In this document: positions 7,746-17,900 of the stretch, piece after piece
Numbering within the stretch: the first letter of the stretch is position 1
How the letters are laid out: each line of letters begins with the position of its first letter
Assembly: GCA_035649635.1 (NCBI GenBank)
Contig: DASRJE010000154.1
Location: 1-64,000, forward strand
Source: Gp6-AA40 sp035649635
Lineage (GTDB): Bacteria; Acidobacteriota; Vicinamibacteria; Vicinamibacterales; UBA2999
DNA length: 64,000 nt
Direction of reading: 5' to 3'
Translations under genes and position numbers: made by a program
The notes under the pieces: generated by a model
Databases searched by the model: none
The model's input: the letters and a program-made list of their open reading frames with translations, nothing else
What the model was told of the DNA's origin: nothing

Positions 7746-10337
7746 ATGCGTCACCCTGCGATCTGCCTGATTGTCCTCGGCGCAGTGGCCTTCTCCGAGA
7801 CCCCCTCTCGCACGCAACAGGTCTCTCCCGCGCTCTTGTCACCAGTCGCGACTTCGGACGAAGTCACTCTGCGAGTCATCGTCGTCGACTCGGCAGAGGA
7901 GGCGCAAAGCATTGTGACCAGGTTGAAGGGCGGAGAGGACTTCATTGCCCTCGCTCACGCCGAGTCGATCGATCCGACCGCGAACACAGGCGGGCTTCTG
8001 GGCAAACTGACCATGTCGACGCTGCCTCCTGTGTTGAAAGACGCGCTTGTGGGCGTCGAACCCGGGCAGCTCAGTCCGGTCGTAAGGATCCCCAGTGGAT
8101 TTGCCATCCTGAAAGTGGTCGACGAAACCGATCCGACAAACATCAACATGAACGCGGCTTCTCCCGCCTCCCTGGCCACGCGAGCGAACGTGAAATACGT
8201 CATTGACGTGAGCGGGCTCGTCGAGGCAGAGGCAATCCTGCAGGCGTTTCCCAAGGCCAAAGACTGGAACCAGAGTCCCGATGCGATCTGCCAAGGGCGT
8301 CGTCAATCTCTGGCCTCGTCCGAGCGATCGCTCGATGATTTCCTGTCGCCAGAGAAACAAGCCGTTCGCGCCGAGCGACCGCCCTTCGACGTCATGCAGG
8401 CCCAGTTCGCCCTGGCGCAACTCCATGCCTATTACGGCCGTATGGATCGTGCACTCGACCGGTATCAACAGGCTTACCAGACTGCCCGCGCTGCCGTGCC
8501 GGCCGCCGCGGCACGGATGGAGGAAGCGTTGGGGGTGGCGTACCTGCACAAAGCCGGACTGGAGAACGGCGCCCATCGTGCGCCTGGCGAGATCTGCTTG
8601 TTCCCCTCGCGACCCGGCCAGTCGTACGGCAAGACGGCAGACGCGGAAAGAGCGATCAAGCACTTCCTGAATTTCCTTCAGCGCGAGCCCGACAACCTCG
8701 AGGTGCGATGGCTGCTCAATCTCGCGTACATGACCATCGGCCGGTACCCGCACGAGGTACCACCCGCGTACGCAATTCCGTCAAGTGTTTTCGTTTCCAC
8801 CGAAGACCTGGGACGTTTCCGCGACGTGGCTCCGCAAGCCGGTCTCAGCGTCGTCGCGACGGCGGGAGGCGTCATCGTCGACGACTTCGCCGGCACCGGG
8901 CGCTTCGACGTCGTCACGTCCAATTTTGACAGTTGCGGCCCGATGCACTACTTCCGCAACAACGGCGATGGCACGTTTACCGAACGGACGTCCGCCGCGG
9001 GACTCGACGGCCAGCTGGGCGGGCTGAACATGGTTCAGGCGGACTACAACAACGACGGCTGCAAGGACATCCTCTTGCTGCGCGGCGGGTGGGAGGTGCC
9101 GCAACGCAACTCACTGTTGCGGAACAATTGCGACGGTAGCTTCACGGATGTGACGGCAGCAAGCGGACTGGCAGAGCCTGCAACGAGTACGCAAACTGCG
9201 GCGTGGGCAGACATCAACAACGATGGACTGCTCGATCTCTTCGTCGGCAACGAGGATCGCGCTTCGCAGTTGTTCCTGAACAAGGGCGGTACGACATTCG
9301 TAGAGATCTCGCGCTCTGCTCGTGTCGACGGTGTCGGCTTCAGCAAGGGAGTGAGCGCGGCAGACTATGACAACGACGGATTCGTGGATCTCTACGTTTC
9401 GAATTTCAAGGGAGAGAACCTGTTGTATCGGAACAACCACGACAACACGTTCACCGAGAGGGCGCGCGCAGCCGGCGTGCCCGGGCCGGGCTACGGCTTT
9501 GCGACCTGGTTCTTCGATTACGACAATGACGGCTGGTCAGATCTTTTCGCGACGAGTTACATCACGTCGGTCGACGAATCAGTTCGTCCTTACCTTGGAC
9601 TCGCCCCCAACGCGTCAAGACTCAAACTCTACAAGAACCTTGGCGATGGAAGCTTCCGCGATGTCACGACGGAAGTCGGCCTCGACAGGGTTTACATGCC
9701 CATGGGTGCGAACTTTGGTGACATCGACAACGACGGCTTCCTCGATATCTATCTCGGCACTGGAAATCCGTCGTACGCCTCGCTGGTTCCCAATGTGCTC
9801 CTTCGCAACAAGCGGGGGCAGTCGTTCGTGGACATCACTGCGTCCTCTGGCACCGGCGAGCTCCACAAAGGGCACGGCGTTGCCTTCGCCGACCTGGATA
9901 ATGACGGAGACGAGGAGATCGTCACTGAAATCGGTGGCGCGACGCCGGGAGACAGCCATCCACTTCGCCTGTTCGAGAACCCAGGTCACGGAAACGATTG
10001 GATCAGCCTGAGGCTCGTAGGCGTCACGACCAACAGGGCGGCGATCGGCGTCCAGGTCAAACTAACCGTGGAAAACGAAGGACAGCAGAACCGCACGATC
10101 TATCGCACCGTCGGGAGTGGCGGATCCTTTGGCGCTTCACCGCTGGAGCAACACATCGGCCTGGGCACGTCGGCGCGGATCGTCGAGCTCGAGATCTGGT
10201 GGCCTGCCAGCAAGACGCGCCAGCGCTTTCCCGGCATCGAGAAGAATCAAGCAGTAGAGATCACCGAGCTGACACGAACCTACACCCGGATCGAACGGAA
10301 TCGGATCACCCTGGGGCAAGCGAGGAAGACTCAATGA
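7746..10337 (+). CDS. PpiC-type rotamase / TPR / FG-GAP / ASPIC-UnbV fusion protein
   Basis: An 863-residue exported protein with a short hydrophobic N-terminus (ICLIVLGAVAF). Residues of about 40-130 resemble a parvulin/PpiC domain (GEDFIALAHAESIDPTANTG, GQLSPVVRIPSGFAILKVVD), as in SurA-like folding helpers, although the usual first-strand HIL motif is not obvious. A helical TPR-like region follows at about 210-330. Then comes a propeller with six good DxDxDG loops (for example DYNNDGCKDIL, DYDNDGFVDLYV, DIDNDGFLDIYL). An ASPIC/UnbV end has IGVQVKL, RTVGSGGSFGASP and IWWPASKTRQRFPG. It joins the functions of the two genes before it in one chain. Its stop overlaps the ATG of the SCO gene. 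Catalytic rotamase activity is uncertain. Confidence 0.85.
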   Translation: MRHPAICLIVLGAVAFSETPSRTQQVSPALLSPVATSDEVTLRVIVVDSAEEAQSIVTRLKGGEDFIALAHAESIDPTANTGGLLGKLTMSTLPPVLKDALVGVEPGQLSPVVRIPSGFAILKVVDETDPTNINMNAASPASLATRANVKYVIDVSGLVEAEAILQAFPKAKDWNQSPDAICQGRRQSLASSERSLDDFLSPEKQAVRAERPPFDVMQAQFALAQLHAYYGRMDRALDRYQQAYQTARAAVPAAAARMEEALGVAYLHKAGLENGAHRAPGEICLFPSRPGQSYGKTADAERAIKHFLNFLQREPDNLEVRWLLNLAYMTIGRYPHEVPPAYAIPSSVFVSTEDLGRFRDVAPQAGLSVVATAGGVIVDDFAGTGRFDVVTSNFDSCGPMHYFRNNGDGTFTERTSAAGLDGQLGGLNMVQADYNNDGCKDILLLRGGWEVPQRNSLLRNNCDGSFTDVTAASGLAEPATSTQTAAWADINNDGLLDLFVGNEDRASQLFLNKGGTTFVEISRSARVDGVGFSKGVSAADYDNDGFVDLYVSNFKGENLLYRNNHDNTFTERARAAGVPGPGYGFATWFFDYDNDGWSDLFATSYITSVDESVRPYLGLAPNASRLKLYKNLGDGSFRDVTTEVGLDRVYMPMGANFGDIDNDGFLDIYLGTGNPSYASLVPNVLLRNKRGQSFVDITASSGTGELHKGHGVAFADLDNDGDEEIVTEIGGATPGDSHPLRLFENPGHGNDWISLRLVGVTTNRAAIGVQVKLTVENEGQQNRTIYRTVGSGGSFGASPLEQHIGLGTSARIVELEIWWPASKTRQRFPGIEKNQAVEITELTRTYTRIERNRITLGQARKTQ

Positions 10338-11227
10338 GTGAGAGGCGCCGTGGCGGTGGCTGGTTTGCTGCTGCGCTCCTGCTGGTGACGGTGCCGTTTG
10401 CCGTCACGGCAGCCGAATATCCGGTGACCGGCATGGTGTTGAAGGTCGATCGATCGCGCAATACCTTTGTGGCGTCGATTCAGGCGATCCCCGGCTTCAT
10501 GCCCGCGATGGCCATGCCGTTCGAGGTCCGCTATAGCAAAGACCTCGAAGGTTTGGTACCCGGCGCGGCGGTGGAATTCACGTTCATCGTCAACGGCAAT
10601 TCGTCATACGCCGAGCGCATCCGCATTGTCCGTTATCAAAGCGTTGAGCAGGATCCCCTGGCGGCCAGCCGCCTGAAGCTGCTCACGCAGATTGCGGGCA
10701 CCAACCGCGAAAAGGTGCTGGCAATCGGAGACATGGTGCCTGACTTCAGGTTGATCGACCAGAAGAGTCGGCCGCTCGCTCTCTCGGACCTGCGCGGGAA
10801 GGTCGTCGCCATCAATTTCATTTACACGAGTTGTCCGCTGCCGAATTTCTGCCTGCGCATCGCCAATAACTTCGGCGTGCTTCAAAAGCGCCTCAAGGCG
10901 CGGCTCGGACGCGATCTCGTTCTCCTGACAGTCACGTTCGACCCTGTCCACGATACGCCCGCGGTTCTAGCGCGGTATGCAAGCCAATGGGACGCCGATC
11001 CTGCGACCTGGCACTTTCTCACTGGCCCGTCCAATGACGTGCAGCGCGTTTGCCAACTCTTTGGCGTGGATTCCTTCACCGATGACGGGCTGATGAACCA
11101 CTCGCTTCGTACCGCGATCATCGACCGGCGGGGAGCCATGGTTGCCAACATCGAAGGCAACCGATTCACCTCGGACCAGCTCGTCGATCTGACGAATGCC
11201 GTTTTGGATTCGACCAACCGACGATAG
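10334..11227 (+). CDS. CusF-like plus SCO1/SenC thioredoxin-fold copper protein
   Basis: A 297-residue exported protein; ATG 10334 overlaps the previous TGA. After the signal (WFAAALLLVTVPFAVTAAE), residues of about 30-100 resemble CusF-type periplasmic copper-binding domains (TGMVLKVDRSRNT, then Met-rich IPGFMPAMAMPFEV). From about 140 on it is SCO1/SenC-like: GDMVPDFRLIDQKSRPLALS, LRGKVVAINFIYTSCPLPNF and the late conserved histidine in MNHSLRTAIID (His256). The cysteine pair is Cys167 and Cys173 (CPLPNFC), five residues apart rather than the common CxxxC. SCO proteins deliver copper to cytochrome oxidase or act as thiol reductants. Its place at the end of the propeller/TPR cassette suggests that the cassette concerns metal or cuproprotein assembly. 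Confidence 0.88.
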   Translation: MSERRRGGGWFAAALLLVTVPFAVTAAEYPVTGMVLKVDRSRNTFVASIQAIPGFMPAMAMPFEVRYSKDLEGLVPGAAVEFTFIVNGNSSYAERIRIVRYQSVEQDPLAASRLKLLTQIAGTNREKVLAIGDMVPDFRLIDQKSRPLALSDLRGKVVAINFIYTSCPLPNFCLRIANNFGVLQKRLKARLGRDLVLLTVTFDPVHDTPAVLARYASQWDADPATWHFLTGPSNDVQRVCQLFGVDSFTDDGLMNHSLRTAIIDRRGAMVANIEGNRFTSDQLVDLTNAVLDSTNRR

Positions 11228-11252
11228 GACAGCCATGTCAGTCGTCGGTCGT

Positions 11253-11275
11253 AAGTGCCACTAAACGCGGCACTT
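11253..11275 (+). terminator. Hairpin after the SCO cassette
   Basis: AAGTGCC at 11253-11259 pairs with GGCACTT at 11269-11275 across a nine-base loop, 25 bases after the stop of the SCO gene. There is no long T-run, only GAAAAAGTTT further on, so this is a possible rather than classical intrinsic terminator. Confidence 0.45.
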
Positions 11276-11301
11276 CACCGGAAAAAGTTTCGAGATTCAT
11301 C

Positions 11302-11330
11302 TTGACATGCCACCGCACAGGTGGTACGTA
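11302..11330 (+). promoter_or_regulatory. Probable sigma-70-type promoter for the first TonB receptor
   Basis: TTGACA at 11302-11307, a 17-base spacer, then TACGTA at 11325-11330. The -35 is perfect and the -10 is weak but resembles the TACGCT upstream of the next receptor. The leader to ATG 11486 would be about 150 bases and contains TTCGTTCGTTCCCTCGGTCG-type low-complexity sequence. Confidence 0.45.
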
Positions 11331-11485
11331 GTTTCCGCTTACTTCATCCTTGTCGGCACGCTGCGCCGTCATCGTTTCCTTCGTTCGTTCCCTCGGTCGG
11401 TTCCTCTGGTCGTTTCCCTTGGTCGTGTCGTGAACAGAGCGTTCGTGTCCAGGTGCCATTTGTGTCCTAGTGAGGAGAAACCGTG

Positions 11486-14400
11486 ATGCTGAAGCTAACC
11501 CAGCGATCCCGGGGTTCCCTGGTGGTCGCATTGGTTTCGTTGCTCTTGCCCTCAATGGTTTACGCGCAGGGCGCCATCACTGGCGTCGTGAGAGACGTCT
11601 CAGGCGCCGTGTTACCGGGCGCCACCGTGGAAGCCTCCAGTCCGGCACTGATTGAAAAGGTCCGGTCGGTCACGACCGATGACTCGGGCCAGTATCGCAT
11701 CGTCGATCTGCGACCTGGCATCTACTCGGTAACCGTGTCGCTGACGGGCTTCACTACCGTCAAGCGTGAAGGCATCGAGCTTTCGGGCAGCTTCGTCGCA
11801 ACCGTCAACGCCGACATGAGAATCGGCGCGCTGGAAGAAACCATCACGGTGACCGGTGAGTCGCCGATCGTCGACGTGCAGAGCGCACGGTCCCAGCAAG
11901 TTATCGACAGGGACGTCCTGGCCGCGATTCCCTCTTCGCGGAACGTCAACGGCATCCAGGCGATCATCCCCGGCATGAATACGGCCGGCGATGACGGCGG
12001 CCTCGCGGGAACGATGCAGGGAGGCGCCTCTGCCATCCACGGCGGGCGCACCAACGACTCGCGCATTTATGCCGACGGCATCAACATGGGGTGGGCAGGC
12101 AGCAGCGGCGGCGGCGGACAAATGCCGCAGGTGGCCGCCGCACAGGAAGTGGTCATGACGATCTCGGGCGGGCTTGCCGAAGCCGAGACGAGCGGGCTTG
12201 TCTTTAACGCGGTCCCCCGTGAGGGAGCGAACCAATTCAGCGGCCAGTTCAACTTCAGCGGCTCGAACGACTCACTACAAGGCAGCAACTACACGCAGGC
12301 TCTCCAGGCTGCGGGCTTGCGAGCCCCGTTCGAGCTCATTAACGTGTACGACGTCAGTGGGATGTATGGTGGCCGGATTATCCGGGACAAATTGTGGTTC
12401 TACGGCGTCTACCGCCAGGTCGGGGGCGAGAGGACGGTGCCGGGTATGTTCGAGAACAAGAACGCCGGCAACCCAAACAGCTGGGTGGTTGACTTCGATC
12501 GGACCAAGCAAGCCTTCAACAACAGCTTGGAGCGCCAGGCAACGATCCGGCTGACATGGCAGGCTACACCGCGAAATAAGTTCAACTTCCACTGGGCCGA
12601 GCAGTACAACGACGCGAACTACGGGCCCGGCGGTGGCGCCGGCGTGCCACCGACGACGCCCGAAGCGACGACTCGAACGTTGTACATCCCGTCGCGACAG
12701 CCTCATGCGACGTGGCAATCGCCGATCTCGGGCAAGTTGCTCGCCGAGGCTGGGTGGGGCATGTACCAGGCCCGGTACCGCTTCGCGAAGCGCAACGACG
12801 GGACTTACAATCCGGCAATGATCCAGCGGTTGGAGCAGACCGGTGAGCCGGGTTGCGTAGAAAGAGCAGACTGCATCCCTGGCTTGCTCTCCCGGATGCC
12901 ACGTGCTCCAGGGCAAGGCGGCTTCACGCATTCGTTGATCGGCAACCTCGCCAGCCTGCGGGCATCGCTGTCGTACGTCACCGGCTCGCACAACATGAAG
13001 TTCGGCTACCAGGGTGGGTTCGGCAATCCGTCCCAGACCTACCAGAACGACACTCAGGTCGTTCAGGTCAGAACGAACAACGGTATCCCGAACCAGCTTA
13101 CACAGACGATTTCCGTGGGGCCTGACACCAAGTACGTTCGCAATCTCATCCCGACGAACTTCTTCGCGCAGGACCAGTGGACGCTCAACCGGCTGACCTT
13201 GCAGGGCGGCGTGCGGTATGACTCCCTGATCTCGAACTATCCCGACCAGGGCATCGGAGGCCCCGGCTGGCCATACGCTCCCGTCGAACTCTTCTTCCCG
13301 GCTCGTTCGACTCCGGGGTACGGCTGGAAGGACCTGACGCCGCGGGTCGGTGTGGCCTACGACCTGTTCGGGAATGGGAAGACTGCAGTCAAGTTCAACA
13401 TCGGCAAGTATCTGGAAGCCATCACGGCGAGCAACAACGATCTGGATATGAACCCGCTGATCCGTACCGCCACGAACACGACCCGCGGGTGGACAGACAC
13501 CGACCGGGACTTCGTGCCGGATTGCGATCTCAACAGCCCGGCGGCCAATGGCGAGTGCCAGAGAATGGATAACCAGAATCTGGGGCTTCCGGTGTTCGTC
13601 CGGTCCTTCGATCCCGACTTCGTGGGCGGCTGGGGAAACCGTCCCAACAACTGGTCGATGGGCCTGTCGGTTCAGCACGAAGTGGTGCCCCGCGTTTCGG
13701 TGTCGGTTGGTTACACGCGCAACTGGTGGGGTAACTGGTACGTCGTGGACAACCGGTCGACCAATCTCGCGGACTACACGCCGTTCACCATCAACGCACC
13801 GCTTGACTCGCGGTTACCGAACGGAGGCGGGTACCCGATCAGTGGCCTGTACAATCTCGTACAGGAAAAGGTCGGACTCGTGGACGAGCTCGCCCAGTCC
13901 TACAAGAACTTCGGCGAGCAGACGGAGAACTGGCAGGGCATCGATCTCTCGGTGATGGCACGGCTGCGGAACGGACTGACGCTGCAGGGTGGTACGAGCA
14001 CCGGACGCAGGCTTGCCGACGGCTGCGCCGTGCGGGCCAAGTTGCCGGAACTCGGCACTGGCCCAATCCCGGGCCCGACGGGAGGCGCAACAAACAGCTC
14101 CGTGACGGCGAACGTCAATGCCCTCGGGGGTGGCCCATACGCGCTCTCCACGAACAACCCCTATTGCCGCATCGAGGAACCTTACAGAACGGACTTCCGC
14201 GGACTCGCCACCTACGTCGTCCCGAAGGTCGACGTTCAGCTGTCCGCGACGTGGGCAAGCATCCCCGGAGACTCCCTGCGAGCGGATTTCACGCTGACCA
14301 ACGCGTGGGTCAACGCCGGGCCGCAGCCGCTCGGTCGGAACCTCACTGGAGCGCTCAACCAGGTGAACCTGATCGCTCCTGCCACGATGTGGGGCGAGCG

Positions 14401-14605
14401 GCGAAACAACGTCGACATGCGCATCGCGAAGATCGTCCGCTTCGGGACAATGCGGTCCCTGGTGGGAGTTGACATCTTCAACTTGCTGAATGCGGACACC
14501 GTAACGAACTACAACTATGGGTTCGTGCCGGGTGGCGCGTGGCTCACTCCAACGACCATCACGCCGGCGAGGTACGCCAGGTTCGCCGTGCAGGTCGATT
14601 TCTGA
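11486..14605 (+). CDS. TonB-dependent receptor, Oar-like, with carboxypeptidase-regulatory domain
   Basis: A 1039-residue outer-membrane protein. ATG 11486 is preceded by GAGGAG at a normal distance and gives the signal MLKLTQRSRGSLVVALVSLL ending in VYAQ. Next comes a CarboxypepD_reg domain (GAITGVVRDVSGAVLPGATV, DSGQYRIVDLRPGIYSVTV), then a TonB-box-like segment (LEETITVTGESPIVDVQS), a plug, and a large barrel ending in a terminal Phe (FAVQVDF), the usual BAM signal. A loop at about residues 670-695 has DTDRDFVPDCDL and NGEC, which recurs in the paralogues. No SusD partner is adjacent. Such receptors import large or scarce substrates using TonB energy; the ligand is unknown. Confidence 0.92.
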   Translation: MLKLTQRSRGSLVVALVSLLLPSMVYAQGAITGVVRDVSGAVLPGATVEASSPALIEKVRSVTTDDSGQYRIVDLRPGIYSVTVSLTGFTTVKREGIELSGSFVATVNADMRIGALEETITVTGESPIVDVQSARSQQVIDRDVLAAIPSSRNVNGIQAIIPGMNTAGDDGGLAGTMQGGASAIHGGRTNDSRIYADGINMGWAGSSGGGGQMPQVAAAQEVVMTISGGLAEAETSGLVFNAVPREGANQFSGQFNFSGSNDSLQGSNYTQALQAAGLRAPFELINVYDVSGMYGGRIIRDKLWFYGVYRQVGGERTVPGMFENKNAGNPNSWVVDFDRTKQAFNNSLERQATIRLTWQATPRNKFNFHWAEQYNDANYGPGGGAGVPPTTPEATTRTLYIPSRQPHATWQSPISGKLLAEAGWGMYQARYRFAKRNDGTYNPAMIQRLEQTGEPGCVERADCIPGLLSRMPRAPGQGGFTHSLIGNLASLRASLSYVTGSHNMKFGYQGGFGNPSQTYQNDTQVVQVRTNNGIPNQLTQTISVGPDTKYVRNLIPTNFFAQDQWTLNRLTLQGGVRYDSLISNYPDQGIGGPGWPYAPVELFFPARSTPGYGWKDLTPRVGVAYDLFGNGKTAVKFNIGKYLEAITASNNDLDMNPLIRTATNTTRGWTDTDRDFVPDCDLNSPAANGECQRMDNQNLGLPVFVRSFDPDFVGGWGNRPNNWSMGLSVQHEVVPRVSVSVGYTRNWWGNWYVVDNRSTNLADYTPFTINAPLDSRLPNGGGYPISGLYNLVQEKVGLVDELAQSYKNFGEQTENWQGIDLSVMARLRNGLTLQGGTSTGRRLADGCAVRAKLPELGTGPIPGPTGGATNSSVTANVNALGGGPYALSTNNPYCRIEEPYRTDFRGLATYVVPKVDVQLSATWASIPGDSLRADFTLTNAWVNAGPQPLGRNLTGALNQVNLIAPATMWGERRNNVDMRIAKIVRFGTMRSLVGVDIFNLLNADTVTNYNYGFVPGGAWLTPTTITPARYARFAVQVDF

Positions 14606-14630
14606 TCGTCAAATCGTGTCGCTTGGGTAC

Positions 14631-14656
14631 GGCCCGCTCTCGAACGAGGGCGGGCC
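14631..14656 (+). terminator. GC-rich hairpin after the first TonB receptor
   Basis: GGCCCGC at 14631-14637 pairs with GCGGGCC at 14650-14656, with CTCGAACGAG in the loop able to extend the stem. It starts 25 bases after the stop codon. A T-tract is missing. Confidence 0.55.
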
Positions 14657-14845
14657 TCTCATGACGCCCGGCAACTCAACGGCGAGTCCGTCGAGATCCT
14701 GCCCAGCGACGGAGATAACCGACCGCCGTTGATCGGTCAGCGGGGCAGCCCCCATCCCACCTGGACCGTCGAATCGGACTCTTTTCGCCATCGTCATACC
14801 TGATCGATCTGCCCTTGGCGGCAAAGCTCGAACTACCGGTCGTGA

Positions 14846-14874
14846 TTGACAGGAGTCAGCGGCCACCCTACGCT
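14846..14874 (+). promoter_or_regulatory. Sigma-70-type promoter for the second TonB receptor
   Basis: TTGACA at 14846-14851, exactly 17 bases, then TACGCT at 14869-14874. Transcription would start near 14881, leaving a leader of about 40 bases that contains AAGGAGG before GTG 14920. Confidence 0.6.
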
Positions 14875-14919
14875 GAACTGTTCGATTAACCGTCGTCACC
14901 ACACCAAGGAGGAAATATC

Positions 14920-17900
14920 GTGCACAGAGTCGCGGGGTGGGTCGTCGGGGCGGCTTGTTTTCTGCTGCTGCCGACGCTGGTGTTCGCGCAAGCGACAATC
15001 ACGGGAGTAGTGAAAGATGCATCAGGCGCGGTGCTGCCAGGCGTCACCATCGAGACGTCGAGCCCCGTGCTCATCGAGAAAACGCGCACCGCCGTTACGG
15101 ATGGCACCGGCCAGTACCGCATCGAGGGTTTGCGGCCGGGCACCTACGACGTTGTCTTCACGCTGCCCGGGTTTCAGACCGTCAAGCGTGAGGGGATCGA
15201 GCTCTCGGGCACGTTTGTCGCGACGGTAAATGCCGACCTGAAGGTCGGAGCGGTGGAGGAGACCATCACGGTGACCGGCGAAACGCCGATCGTCGACGTG
15301 CAGAGCGTCCGCCGGCAGACGACGTTGACCAACGAGCTGCTGACCACGGTGCCGAACGCGCGATCTTGGGCGGCGATTGCGGTTCTGTTCCAGGGGATCA
15401 CGATTCAGGCCGGCACGAGCGCCGACGTCCAAATCACTCCGCAGATGACCGTGTTCGGCGGCGCCGGCGGCCGTACCAACGAAGGGCGCATGCAGGTGGA
15501 CGGCCTGGGCACCGGCGCGGCGCTCAACGGCGGCGGCGTGTCGACTTATGTCGCCGACATCTCGAACGCGCAGGAAGTAGTGACGACGAACTCCGGCGGC
15601 CTGGGAGAGGCCGAAGTCGGCGGCCCGGCCATGAACATCGTACCGCGCAGCGGTGGCAACACAGTCAAGGGTCAGATCTACGTGTCCGGCGTGCCGCCGG
15701 CCTGGGTCAACTCCAACTACGACGACGACCTGAGGAACCGCGGCCTGGCGGCGCCCGGAAAGCTGCTCAAGCAGTGGGACGAGACCGTCGGCGTCGGCGG
15801 TCCGATCGTCAAGGATCGCCTCTGGTATTACGGCACTTATCGCGACGAAGGGCAGCATCGGTCCATTCCTGGGGTTTTCCCGAACCTGAATGCCGGCGAT
15901 CCGACCAAGTGGGAATACCTGCCGGACACGACGAAAGAGGCGCGCGGCGCCGAAAGCTTTCAGCTGGCGAGCGTCCGGCTGACGGCGCAGGTCTCGGGTC
16001 GCAACAAGATCAACTATCACTTTGACATGCAGTGGCCGTGCAATGGCGCGTCGTTCACAGGGAACGCTGACGCCTGCCGCACGCAGTCGCAGGAGGGTGC
16101 GTTCGTCGGGTCATTAGGCCTTGGCGGGTTGACCGCGACGGCGTCGCCTGAAACCGCGCAGTACCTGCAGACGTTCGTCCAGAACCACCAGGTCACCTGG
16201 CAGTCGCCGGTCACCAACAAACTGCTGCTCGAGGCGGGCGTCGGCTCGTATCACGCGGCATGGGGACCGTTCGAGATGCCGGGAAACCCGACGCGCAGCC
16301 TCGCACGCGTGACCGAACTTTCGGCGCGGAACAGCGCCGTCGCCAACTTCCAGTACCGATCGGCGAACTGGGGAGAACACTACGACAACCCGAATAGGTG
16401 GCGAGCCTCGGCCGCTTACGTGACCGGCGCTCATAGCATGAAGTTCGGATACGACGGGAGCTATCTCGTCGAGGACATCGAGAACCACGGCAACGATCTG
16501 AACCTCGCCTACACCTTCCTCAACGGCCGGCCGTCGTCGCTGACGGAGAGCCTGCGCGTCTTTCGACAGATGGACCGCGTGAGGACGACGGCGCTGTACG
16601 CGCAGGACCAGTGGACGTTCGGCCGGATGACGCTGCAAGGTGCGGTGCGCTACGACAATGCTTGGAGCTACTCGCCGCCGCAGACGATTGGGCCCGCGCT
16701 GATCAACGGTCAGACATTTCTCAGTACGCCGCTGACCTTCGATCGCACCGAGGGCGTGAACTACAAGGACATCTCGCCGCGCGGCGGCGCCGCGTTCGAT
16801 GTGTTCGGCAACGGGAGGACCGCCGTCAAGATCAACGTCGGGAAGTACATGGATCCGGCGAGTAACCTGAACGGCAACTACTCAATCTCCAACCCAATCG
16901 CGCGCATCGCGACGACAGCCACGCGCACGTGGACTGACGCCGGCATTCCCGGAGTACCAGGCACGGCGGGCGATTTCGAACCGCAGTGCGATCTCACCAA
17001 CAACGCGGCCAACGGCGAGTGCGCCGCCACGACGGCGACGACCTTCGGCACGGACACGCGGACGACGGCGGCGATTGAGGAGGACCTGCTCCGCGGATGG
17101 GGAGTGCGCCCGCGTGACTGGCAGTTCGGCGTGTCGGTCCAGCAGCAGCTGTTACCGCGCGTATCAGTTGAGGTCGGCTACCTCAAACGGTGGCTGCAGA
17201 ACTTTACCGCGACCGATAACCTTGCCGTTGCGCCGAGCGACTTCACCCAGTTCAGCATGCCCGCGCCGTCCGACCCGCGGCTGCCCGGCGGCGGTGGCTA
17301 CCCGGTCAACGATCTGTACAACGTCGTCCAGGCGAAGTTCGGGCAGACCAGCAACAACGTCTTCCGGACGACGGAGCAAATACAAAGCTTCAACGGGATG
17401 CTCCTGAGCGTCAGCGCGCGGATCAGGGACGGGTTGACCTTGCAAGGCGGCGTCAACACTGGCAAGCAGGTGACCGATTACTGCGCCGTGCGAGCCGGTC
17501 TCCCCGAGTTCACCCTCGGCATTGCAGGAGCAATTCTCAGCCCGACCAACCCGTACTGCCGCGTCGATCCCGGCTTCGTCACCAAGATGTCGTTCGTCGG
17601 CGCGTACACCATCCCGAAGGTTGACGTCCTCGTCGCCGGCACGTTCAGAAGCGACCAGGGCGCCCCGCTCCGTGCGACCTGGAACGCTCCGGTGGCACTG
17701 GTGTCGGCGGCACTAGGGCGTCCGGCGGCAGTGGCCGGCACCACAGTGCCGATCGATCTCATAGAGCCCGGCGAAGTCTGGGGTGACCGCGTGAATGAGA
17801 TCGACCTCCGCGTCGGAAAGATCCTCCGGTTCGGACGGTGGCGCATCAATGCCGGCGTCGACATCTTCAACCTGATCAACTCGAACGCCGTATTGACCTA

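Larger units (their letters stand above)
14606..14919. other. 314-base intergenic region between two TonB receptors
   Basis: No coding signal is convincing here. It holds a hairpin just after the upstream receptor (14631-14656) and a good promoter just before the downstream one (14846-14874), so the two receptors are probably transcribed separately. Confidence 0.6.

Noticed and set aside
12275..13678. Minus-strand open frame of 467 residues
   Set aside because: It is antisense to the first TonB receptor, whose full-length motifs are clear on the plus strand.
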